17,330 nucleotides of DNA from Kiloniellales bacterium. GTDB lineage: Bacteria > Pseudomonadota > Alphaproteobacteria > Kiloniellales > JAKSBE01. The position numbers were made by a program, and so were the translations under genes. Under the pieces are notes generated by a model, which had not been told where the DNA came from, did no database searches, and saw nothing but the letters and a program-made list of their open reading frames with translations. Within the stretch, counting starts at the first letter, position 1; every line of letters begins with the position of its first letter. The stretch spans positions 1 to 17,330 of the forward strand of contig JASJAL010000034.1 of assembly GCA_030067055.1 (NCBI GenBank). The letters run 5' to 3'. Below, in pieces: positions 7,307 to 15,500 of this stretch.

Positions 7307-7626
7307 ATAACGCACCAAAGCCCCGGAATAGGAAGGAAAATGGGGATGGTTAACTGATCGAGGCAAACGTCCCATCAGGATCGTCGGCAAGGCGATCGCG
7401 GCTGGTTCGGAACACTGATTGGGAGGCGTGCACCAGATGACGTTGCAGTCGATCTGCCTGCGGGGTTGCGGCTTCCAGACAAGCTGAGGTTCAGGGCGGG
7501 CGCGCCCGACCGCGCCGCCGGATCCGAGCTGGCCGAAGAGACCGGACGCAGGACGGAATTCAGCAGGATGCGGGGGAACGCGATCCTGCGGGGCAACCGA
7601 GCGAGAACGGCAAGGTAAGGGAACGC

Positions 7627-8892
7627 ATGGAGGAGATTCTACAGGTCGTCAGCGCCGTGGTCCTGAGCGGAGCCATGATCCAGGCGGCCGCCCTGGTGTT
7701 CCGGGCGGCCCGGCAGAACGCGCGGGTCCGGCAGCGCGAGGCCCTGGCTCTCGAAGGTTTCGTGCATCGGGCCCGACGCGCCGTCGGACGGGCGCGGCCA
7801 AAACCGGCGAAGCGGGTGGAGAACTGGACCGGAGTGCGGAAGTTCTCGATCGAGCGCAAGGTCCGCGAGGCGGCCGGCGTCTACTCCTTCTACCTCAAGC
7901 CGCACGACGGCAAGCCGCTGCCGCCCTTCGTGCCCGGCCAGCACCTGACGGTCGAAGTCGGCGTGCCGGGGCAGACCCGGCCCCAGGTCCGCTGCTACAG
8001 CCTGTCGGACGCGCCCGGCTCGCGCGACTTCTACAGGATCACGGTCAAGCGGATCGGCGAGGGCGAGAAGGGCCCCGATTCACCGGAGGGCGTGGTCTCG
8101 AGCCGCCTGCACGAGCTGCCCGAGGGCGCGACCATCAACGTGCGCGCGCCGTCCGGACAGTTCTTCCTAGACGTCAGGCAGACCCGGCCGATCGTGCTGG
8201 TCGCCGGCGGCATCGGAATCACGCCGCTGCTGTCCATGCTGAACACGATCTGCACCTACGGCCTGAAGCGCGAGGTCTACCTGTTCTACGGCGTGCGAGA
8301 CCGCAGCCACCACGCCATGTACGACCACCTGAAAGAGCTGGAGCGCCGGCACAAGAACTTCCACCTGGTGGTCTGCTACTCGAAGCCCAGCCCGACCTGC
8401 AAGAAGGACCGCGACTACGACCACAAGGGCCACGTCACGGTCCCGCTGATGCGCTTCCTGCTGCCCTTCAAGGGCTGCGAGTTCTACCTCTGCGGTCCCG
8501 GCGGGATGATCCGCTCGATCACCGAGGGACTGCGCGACAGCGGCGTCCCCGAGACCGACATCAAGATGGAGGCCTTCGGTCCGGCCTCCCTGGAGCCCGC
8601 CGCCGCGCCGCCGGCCCAGGCCCGCGGCAAGCAGGACGGCGTCAAGATCTCCTTCCGGAAGTCGGGCAAGACCCTGGCCTGGAGCCCGGCCGCCCGCAGC
8701 CTCCTGGACCTGGCCGAGACCAACGGCGTCAGCCTGAACAGCGGCTGCCGCGCCGGGCAGTGCGGCAGCTGCGCCATCGGGATCAAGGAAGGCCGGGTCC
8801 GCTATCTGGCCAGGCCGGGCCAGACCCCGCCCAAGGGGCAATGCCTGGCCTGCATCACCGTTCCCGAAAGCGATCTCGTCCTGGACGCCTGA
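7627..8892 (+). CDS. Membrane-anchored FNR-type flavin reductase with C-terminal 2Fe-2S ferredoxin
   Basis: The 421-residue protein would pass electrons between NAD(P)H and a partner through flavin and a 2Fe-2S cluster. An N-terminal hydrophobic helix (about 4-25) and a basic stretch suggest a single membrane anchor with the catalytic part in the cytoplasm. The flavin-binding barrel (about 70-180) has RCYSLS at 122-127. The nucleotide domain has GGIGITP at 194-200 and CGPGGM at 289-294. The plant-type ferredoxin domain (about 338-421) has the cluster ligands C374, C379, C382 (CRAGQCGSC) and C406. The domain order matches Hcr/hybrid-cluster-reductase and oxygenase-reductase proteins, but no Hcp or oxygenase gene is nearby. 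An ATG preceded by AAGGTAAGGG sets the start. It is the first gene of the operon, 9 nt before the tetraheme cytochrome, and probably the electron input (or output) module of the pathway. Confidence 0.9.
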   Translation: MEEILQVVSAVVLSGAMIQAAALVFRAARQNARVRQREALALEGFVHRARRAVGRARPKPAKRVENWTGVRKFSIERKVREAAGVYSFYLKPHDGKPLPPFVPGQHLTVEVGVPGQTRPQVRCYSLSDAPGSRDFYRITVKRIGEGEKGPDSPEGVVSSRLHELPEGATINVRAPSGQFFLDVRQTRPIVLVAGGIGITPLLSMLNTICTYGLKREVYLFYGVRDRSHHAMYDHLKELERRHKNFHLVVCYSKPSPTCKKDRDYDHKGHVTVPLMRFLLPFKGCEFYLCGPGGMIRSITEGLRDSGVPETDIKMEAFGPASLEPAAAPPAQARGKQDGVKISFRKSGKTLAWSPAARSLLDLAETNGVSLNSGCRAGQCGSCAIGIKEGRVRYLARPGQTPPKGQCLACITVPESDLVLDA

Positions 8893-8901
8893 GGCGCGGC
8901 G

Positions 8902-9942
8902 ATGGCGAAGATGCAGGCAGCACCGAACCACGGGATCCTCTTTGCCGGCGCCACCGCCGGCCTGGCCCTCGGCATGATCCTGGCGCTCAGCGGTGGCGCC
9001 CAGGCGCGCGCACCGGAACCGGCCAAGGTGGTCGGCGCCAAGGAGTGCGCGGAATGCCACAAGGAGGAGACCAAGACCTGGAAGCAGACCCACCACTACA
9101 AGACCTTCAAGGCCCTGCCGCGCAACAAGAAGGGGCGGGAGATCGCCAAGGCCTTGGGCCTGCGTCGGATCCGCGCCGAAGGTCTCTGCGTGACCTGCCA
9201 CTTCTCGAGCAAGGAAGTGAAGGGCAAAACCAGGCCGATCGCCGGGATCTCCTGCGAGTCCTGCCACAGTCCGGCCAAGGACTGGCTGAAGCGGCACAGC
9301 GAGTACAGCGGCAAGAAGAAGAACACCGAGTCGCCGGAGGAGGCCAAGCAGCGCTGGATCGACGCCGAGAAGGCCGGAATGATCCGGCCGAAGATGATCT
9401 ACACGCTGACCAAGAACTGCTACAGCTGCCACGTCGTGCCGGAGGAGAAGCTGGTCAACAAGGGCGGCCACCCCGCCGGCAGCCCCTTCGAGCTGGTCCG
9501 CTGGTCGCAGGGCGAGATCCGGCACAACACCTGGCACAACTCCGGCAAGGAAAACCGGCCGCTTAGCCCCGAGCGGCTGCGGCTGTTCTACGCGGTTGGT
9601 GTCGCGGTCGAGCTGGAGAGCGCCCTGCGCGCGCTCAGCAAGGCGACCGAGAAGGATCGCTTCGCGGTCACCATGGCCAAGCGGGTGCAGATCGCCCGGC
9701 TGCGCGCCCGCCGGCTGGCCCGCGCCACCAAGGACCCGGACCTGGTCAAGATGGCCCGCGCCGCCAGCGCCGCCCGGCTCACCCTGGCCGAGGCCAAGTC
9801 GCTCGCCGGAATCGCCGACCTGGTGGCCAAGGCGGCCCAGGCCTTCGCCGAGAAGCATGACGGCTCCAAGCTGGCCGCCATCGACCGCTTCCTGCCGGAA
9901 AGCAAGGACAACAAGGGCAAGACCAGGAAGCCCGGCAGTTGA
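8902..9942 (+). CDS. Tetraheme cytochrome c554-family protein with helical C-terminal extension
   Basis: The 346-residue periplasmic cytochrome has a signal or anchor segment at about 13-33 (ILFAGATAGLALGMILAL, then AQA). Four CXXCH sites are at 49, 96, 118 and 173 (CAECH, CVTCH, CESCH, CYSCH). Spacing and flanks (ECHKEETKTWKQTHHYKTF, GISCESCHSPAKDWL, CYSCHVVPEEKLVNKGGHPAGS) fit the cytochrome c554 family. In Nitrosomonas, c554 takes electrons from hydroxylamine oxidoreductase. No HAO or ammonia-oxidation gene is present here, so a different partner is likely. The last 130 or so residues are a Lys/Arg/Ala-rich helical region absent from the short Nitrosomonas protein (about 210 residues mature). 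GAGG lies 7 nt before the ATG. The stop overlaps the next start (TGATG). Confidence 0.88.
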   Translation: MAKMQAAPNHGILFAGATAGLALGMILALSGGAQARAPEPAKVVGAKECAECHKEETKTWKQTHHYKTFKALPRNKKGREIAKALGLRRIRAEGLCVTCHFSSKEVKGKTRPIAGISCESCHSPAKDWLKRHSEYSGKKKNTESPEEAKQRWIDAEKAGMIRPKMIYTLTKNCYSCHVVPEEKLVNKGGHPAGSPFELVRWSQGEIRHNTWHNSGKENRPLSPERLRLFYAVGVAVELESALRALSKATEKDRFAVTMAKRVQIARLRARRLARATKDPDLVKMARAASAARLTLAEAKSLAGIADLVAKAAQAFAEKHDGSKLAAIDRFLPESKDNKGKTRKPGS

Positions 9943-11744
9943 TGGAGACCATGGCCCGAAGCCGGGACAGCCAGCCAATCGACCTCCGCGCGGATTCCGG
10001 GCGCAGCGCCAGGGGCGAAGGCGCGCGGGCGCAGCGCAGCATCGCGATCCCGCGTCCGCAGCGCTGGGACCGTCCCTTCGACCCGGAGATGACCGAGCGC
10101 GACGTCGACCTGGTCATGGACACGCCGGTCTTCCAGAAGATGGACCCCAAGGAGTTCCCGCAGAACCTGCCGCTGCGGGGAATCCTGCTGAACGACGCCC
10201 GGATCCGCCACTACGAGCACGGCGAGGTGATCGTCCAGGCGGGCGACTTCGGCGGCTCCTTCTTCCAGGTCATGGCCGGCCGGGTCCGTAGCCTGCGCGG
10301 CGAGACCAACGGCCGGGCGCCGCGCGCGGGGGCCAAGACCAAGCGCTCGGTCTTCTCGGCGATCAGCCAGCTCTGGCGCAACTCGCCGGTGCCCGAGCGC
10401 CGGAAGATCGACGACTACCCGGTGCTGGCCGGGCCCTGGGCGACGGCCGAGGAAGAGGCACCGCGCGAGCGGCTGGACGACGTCGGCGCCGTCCTGGCGC
10501 GCCAGCAGACCGACCTGCTGACCGAGGACGACATGTTCGGCGAGACCGAAGCCCTGACCCGGCAGCCCTACAACCGGACCTACTTCGCCGAGGGCCGGGC
10601 GGTGGTCCTGGAGCTGCGCTGGCAGGGCCTGCGCGACATCCGGCGCTGCAACAAGGATTTCCGGGCCCGGATCGATGCGCTCTACCAGAGCCGCGACCTG
10701 AAGATGCACCTGCAGGAGTCGCCGCTGTTCCGCCACCTCGACGACGAGGTCCTGGACCACATCGCGCGAAACACCCTGTTCGAGACCCACGGCGAGTTCG
10801 AATGGGCCCACGGCTTCAAGCGCCTGGCCTCGGAAAGCCCGCAGGAGGTGGTCAAGGCCGAGCCGGTGATCGCCGAGTACGGCGACTACCTGGACGGCCT
10901 GATCCTGATCCGCTCCGGCTTCGGGCGGATCACCGAACAGGAGGCCGGCGGCCTGCGCACGGCCGGCTTCCTGACCCGCAACGAGACCTTCGGCCTGCCC
11001 GAGATCATCGACCACTGGCGCCGGGACGCGCCGCTGAACCACCGCTTCGGCCTGCACGCGGTCGGCTACGTCGACCTGCTGCGGGTGCCGACGGTCCTGG
11101 TCGAGCGCTTCGTGCTGCCCGGCCTGCCCGAGGAGGCCCTGGCCGCGGCGACCCGCGACGACCCGACACGGTACCTCTCGGCCTTCGCCGACCGGCGCGA
11201 GGCGACGGTCGATCCGACCTTGATCGACTTCCTGGTCAACACCCGGACCATGAACGGCACCGCGGTCATGGCGATCAACACCGACCGCTGCACCGCCTGC
11301 GACGACTGCGTGCGGGCCTGCGCCGCGACCCACGACAACAACCCGCGCTTCGTCCGCCACGGCCCCGAGCACGAGAACATCATGGTGGCCAACGCCTGTC
11401 TGCACTGCGTCGACGCGGTCTGCCTGATCGGCTGCCCGACCGGCGCGATCCATCGCGACCCGGGCAGCGGCAACGTCCTGATCGACGATACCACCTGCAT
11501 CGGCTGCGCGACCTGCGCCAACTCCTGTCCCTACAACAACATCCGCATGGTCGAGATCCGCGACTTCGACGGCTCGCCGATCGTCGACCAGACCAGCGGC
11601 ACCCCGATCGTCAAGGCGACCAAGTGCGACCTCTGCGTCGACCAGCTGGGCGGCCCGGCCTGCCAGCGGGCCTGCCCGCACGACGCCCTGGTCCGGCTCG
11701 ACCTCCGGGACCGCGACAGCCTGTGGCACTGGGCCAGCCAATGA
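9942..11744 (+). CDS. Cyclic-nucleotide-binding protein fused to a four-cluster [4Fe-4S] ferredoxin
   Basis: This 600-residue protein has no signal peptide and so is cytoplasmic. Two CRP-like beta-barrel domains come first. Domain 1 (about 90-235) has an intact phosphate-binding cassette, FGETEALTRQPYNRT (199-213), but carries a roughly 80-residue insertion before it. Domain 2 (about 250-390) has a degenerate cassette (FGLPEIID, 350-357). The C-terminal 155 residues are a DmsB/NrfC-like ferredoxin with 16 Cys in four groups: 450/453/456/460, 486/489/494/498, 519/522/525/529 and 562/565/573/577. These would hold four [4Fe-4S] clusters. Such subunits wire a soluble reductase to a membrane partner; here a nucleotide ligand could gate the transfer. 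ATG 9942 overlaps the previous stop, an in-frame TTG is at 9939, and the stop overlaps the next gene by 4 nt (ATGA), so translation is coupled. Confidence 0.9.
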   Translation: METMARSRDSQPIDLRADSGRSARGEGARAQRSIAIPRPQRWDRPFDPEMTERDVDLVMDTPVFQKMDPKEFPQNLPLRGILLNDARIRHYEHGEVIVQAGDFGGSFFQVMAGRVRSLRGETNGRAPRAGAKTKRSVFSAISQLWRNSPVPERRKIDDYPVLAGPWATAEEEAPRERLDDVGAVLARQQTDLLTEDDMFGETEALTRQPYNRTYFAEGRAVVLELRWQGLRDIRRCNKDFRARIDALYQSRDLKMHLQESPLFRHLDDEVLDHIARNTLFETHGEFEWAHGFKRLASESPQEVVKAEPVIAEYGDYLDGLILIRSGFGRITEQEAGGLRTAGFLTRNETFGLPEIIDHWRRDAPLNHRFGLHAVGYVDLLRVPTVLVERFVLPGLPEEALAAATRDDPTRYLSAFADRREATVDPTLIDFLVNTRTMNGTAVMAINTDRCTACDDCVRACAATHDNNPRFVRHGPEHENIMVANACLHCVDAVCLIGCPTGAIHRDPGSGNVLIDDTTCIGCATCANSCPYNNIRMVEIRDFDGSPIVDQTSGTPIVKATKCDLCVDQLGGPACQRACPHDALVRLDLRDRDSLWHWASQ

Positions 11745-12565
11745 GCAGCTTCGCGCAGCGCCGTTTCGTCAACCTCACCCTGGCCTTCCTCTTCGGGGGC
11801 CTGCTGGTCCTGTTCAACACCCTCTACGAGATGTCGCTGAGGGACGCGGCTTTCCTGAACGGCTGGCTGCTTTTCGCCGGCATGGTCTTCCTGACCCTGT
11901 TCAACGCCCGCAAGAAGCTGCCTTTCCTGCCCCTGATGGCGGCCTCGACCTGGCTTCAGATCCACGTCTACCTGGGCCTGATCTGCGCCCTGCTGTTCTT
12001 CCTACACTGCGACTTCAGGCTGCCAAACGGCCAGTTTGAGATTCTGCTCTGGTCGGCCACGGTCGCGCTCTTCGTCACCGGCCTGATCGGGCTTGTGATC
12101 TCGCGCCGCCTGCCGCTGCGCCTGCGCGCCGGCGGCGAGCGAATCCTCTTCGAGCGGATTCCGTCGTTCCGTGCCCAGTTGGCCAACGAGGCCGAGACCC
12201 TGGCCTACAACTCGCTGGACGAGACCGACAACACGGCGGTCGCCAACTTCTACTGGACCGTGCTCGCGCCCTACCTGCGCAAGCCGCGCAACCTGCTGGC
12301 GCACCTGGCCGGCTCGCGCAAGCACGCCCGGCGCCTGGAGAACCAGATCCGCGAGCTGCAGCGCTACGAGAACACCCAGGGCCGGGCCGCTTTGACCCGG
12401 CTCGGCGAGATCACCGCGGCCAAGGACAACCTCGACCATCAATACGCCGTGCAGCTGACCTTGAAGCTCTGGCTGTTCTTTCACCTGCCGCTGAGCTACT
12501 CGGTCCTGGTCCTCAGCGTGACCCATGTCGGGCTGGCCTACGCCTTCGGCTCGGCGGCGCCATGA
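11741..12565 (+). CDS. Membrane protein with two H-x13-H pairs (probable diheme cytochrome b)
   Basis: The 274-residue integral membrane protein has five likely helices at about 11-28, 39-55, 72-90, 99-120 and 243-268, with a roughly 120-residue charged, coil-like loop (about 122-240) before the last. Two helices each carry His spaced by exactly 13 residues: H75 and H89 in helix 3, H248 and H262 in helix 5. This H-x13-H arrangement in a pair of helices is the bis-His diheme pattern of cytochrome b and of the ferric reductase/NOX transmembrane domain. The protein could carry electrons across the membrane between the cytoplasmic Fe-S subunit upstream and the periplasmic cytochrome downstream. 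It overlaps both neighbours by 4 nt (ATGA), which implies coupled synthesis in fixed ratio. Quinone binding is possible but not visible. I do not recognise a named family. Confidence 0.82.
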   Translation: MSSFAQRRFVNLTLAFLFGGLLVLFNTLYEMSLRDAAFLNGWLLFAGMVFLTLFNARKKLPFLPLMAASTWLQIHVYLGLICALLFFLHCDFRLPNGQFEILLWSATVALFVTGLIGLVISRRLPLRLRAGGERILFERIPSFRAQLANEAETLAYNSLDETDNTAVANFYWTVLAPYLRKPRNLLAHLAGSRKHARRLENQIRELQRYENTQGRAALTRLGEITAAKDNLDHQYAVQLTLKLWLFFHLPLSYSVLVLSVTHVGLAYAFGSAAP

Positions 12566-15500
12566 TGAAGCGCCTGCAAAGCTTCGACTTCGACCGCAGC
12601 CCCTACCAGCGGGTTTCGGACCAATGGGTCTGCGGCTACGCGGCCGAGGGCCGGCCCTGCCGGCTGGGACCGACCGGCAAGGGCCGCTGTCAATCGACCA
12701 GCGAATGCGAGCCGCGGCACGACGGCGGCCAGTGGCTCTGCACGAGATCCGAGGACCTGGGCGGCCCCTGCGAAGAGGGCCCGGACAGCGACGGCGGCTG
12801 CTGCCAGCAGCGGCCGCGCTGCGTGCCCCACGCCAGCCTGCGCCGCCGGCGCGGCAAGGTGACCTTCTGGGCGACCGCCCTGACCCTGGCGCTCGCGGCC
12901 CTGGTGCTGGGCTCTGAGCTGCGCGCGCCGGCCTTCGACCCGGGCCCGGTGATCCAGGGCCACGGCGAGGTCGGCAACTGCGGGACCTGTCACGTCGCCT
13001 TCGCCGGCGGCCCCGCCGGCTGGTTGCGGGCCGCGGTGCGCCCGGACGACCCGCACGGCGACAGCAAGAAGTGCGTCGCCTGCCACGACCGCGGCCGCCA
13101 CGCGACCCATCCGCACAACCTGGCGCCCGCCGTCCTCGAACGGCACACCAAGACCATCACCGCGAACACGCCGCAGTCTCGACCGTCCTGGCCGGTCGCG
13201 CTCAGGGATGCGGTCTTCGCGCTGCCGGAGCAGGCGGAGGACGCGCTGGCCTGCGCGACCTGCCACAAGGAGCACCGCGGCGCCCAGTTCGACGCCACCG
13301 AGGTGGCCGACGACCGCTGCCAGACCTGCCACGCGGTCAAGTTCGACAGCTTCTCGGAGGGCCATCCGCCCTTCGACCGCTATCCCTACCTGCGCCGGAC
13401 CCGCCTGGCCTTCAACCACCAGCGCCACTTCGACCGCAACTTCGCCGAGTCCAAGATCAAGAACCCGCCCAAGACCTGCGCCGCCTGCCACGTCCCGGAC
13501 GACAGCGGCCGCTACATGGAGGTCAAGCCCTTCGACGAGACCTGCGCGGCCTGCCACCGCAGGGACATCCGAGGCGAGGGCCTGGCCGGCACCAAGGGAC
13601 TGCCGGTCTTCGCCTTGCCCGAGCTCGACCTCGAGACCCTGCAGGAGAAGAAGATCGATATCGGCGAGTGGCCGGAGTACGCCATTGCCCAGAGCATCTC
13701 GCCGTTCATGGTTTTGATGCTGAGCGGCCAGCCCGGGCTGGAAATCGACCTCGCGATTCTCGAGCGCCTGCAGCTCAACGACCTGACCGAGGCCAAGGAG
13801 GGCGAGCTCCGCGCCGTGCAACGGGTCGCCTGGGGCATCAAGGAATTGCTGCACGACATCGTGGTCACCGGGGCCGAGACGGTCCGGGGCCGGGTCGAGC
13901 TGAGCCTGAACCGCAACCTGGACGCCGGCATTGCAGCCCAGTTGACCGCGCAGATCCCGCTGGACGTGATGCGCGGCGCACAGCGCGACTGGTTCCCGGC
14001 CCTGAAGCGGGAAATCGAAGAGCGGCGCCAGAAGCGCGCCGCCCTGGGACCGGCTTCGCGCCAGCGGCGCAGCTTCGCCTTCCGGGGCTTCTCGCTGCCG
14101 GCCTGGGGACCCCGGCTCGCCGCGGGCCGGGACCGGCTCGGCGGTCATCCGACCCAGGGGCGCCGGGCGCCGGACCGGCTGCAGCTGGCGCAGAGCGAGG
14201 ACGACCTGCTGTCCGACGACAAGCTGGTCGACAAGGAGTCGCTGCGCCTGGAGGACTTCGAGATCCTCAAGCAAGAGGACTCCAGCGGCGATAACAGCGG
14301 CCTCGGGGAGATCGCCCCCTCCGGCGGCGGTGCGCCCGCAAAGGAAGAGGCCGTGGCCAAGCCGGACCCGAACAAGGTCGCGCCGCCGCCGCCGCGGGCG
14401 TCAGAGCGGCCGGGCGACGAGACGCCGCCGGTAGAGTCCGCGCCTGCAGAGGCGGCGCCGGTCGAGAAGGCCAAGGGCGAGACCGCCCCGGCCGAGACTG
14501 CCCCAGCCAAGGCCGCCCCGGCCGAAGCTGCCCCGGCGGAAGCCGCGACCGAGACCGCGCAGCCCACCGCCCCGGCACCGGCCCAGGACGAAGCCCCGGC
14601 CCCGACGACACAGCCGGAGGTCGCCGCAGGCGGCGGTGGCGACTTGCTGTCAGGCGACGACAAGCTGCTCGACAAGAAGTCTCTTCGCCTGGAGGACTTC
14701 GACCAGCTGCTGAAGGAGGACTCCAGCAGCGACAACAGCGATCTCGGCGCCCTCGCACCCTCCGGCGGCGGCACGCCCGCAGCCCCGGCAGCGAAGCAGC
14801 CGGAACCCGCGGCAGCGCCCGAGCAAGAGGAGCCGGCGGTCGCCGCGCCGAAAGAGGCGCCGGCCGAGGCCGAAGAGGTCGATCCCGAGCCCGAGGTCGC
14901 CGCACCTTACGAGCCGCTCGACCCCTCGGTCGATCCGGAGACCTGGGCCGGTTTCGGCGGCTGGTTCCGCCAGGACTACATCGTCTACTACCAGCCGGTG
15001 GCCCATCGCGACCCCTTCATGCGCGCCTGGATCGACCTGGCCGCCAAGGCGCACGGCACCCGCGCCGAGCCCGGCGGCCGCGCCCTGATGGCGGTGTTCC
15101 GCGACAAGGCGAGCCCCGGCAAGTGCACCCGCTGCCACAGCCAGGACCAGCGGCCGGCCGGCGGAATGAAGGTCAACTGGCGGCCCTACTATGCCAGCCA
15201 GAGCTTCCGGCCCTTCACCGTGTTCAACCACTCCTTCCACTTCAGCCTGGTCGGCACCAAGGGCTGCGGCACCTGCCACGAGCTGCAAAAGGGTGGCGAT
15301 TTCGCCGCCGGCTACAAAGACCTGGACCCGCAGACCTTCCAGTCCAACTTCGCGCCGATGAAGGTCGAGGTCTGCAGCGAGTGCCACGTCGCGGAGTCGG
15401 CCGGCGAGGCCTGCGTGCAGTGCCACCGCTTCCACGTCGGCGAGTTCCCGATCATCCCGGTCCGCACCGTGATCGCCGAGATGACGGCGGCACCGACCGG

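Larger units (their letters stand above)
7128..7626. other. Intergenic region between the two cytochrome units
   Basis: About 500 bases hold no supported gene. The region has a strong hairpin right after the barrel stop codon (7140-7183), the second copy of the 18-bp motif (7289-7306), a relatively AT-rich stretch at 7305-7360 that could carry the promoter of the next operon, and an AAGGTAAGGG ribosome-binding site just before ATG 7627. The roughly 320 bases from the motif to the start codon would give a long 5' leader. Confidence 0.55.

Noticed and set aside
7437..7487. 16-residue ORF (MTLQSICLRGC...) after a GGGAGG, as a leader peptide
   Set aside because: It is very short, the spacing of 10 nt is poor, and no attenuator pair of hairpins was seen downstream.
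8902..9942. Evidence for an ammonia-oxidising organism from the c554-like protein
   Set aside because: No amo, hao or cytochrome cM552 gene is visible, and c554-type folds occur widely outside nitrifiers.
12562..12831. Cys-rich head read as extra heme sites
   Set aside because: None of the nine Cys form CXXCH, and the segment precedes the membrane helix on the predicted cytoplasmic side, where c-type heme is not attached.
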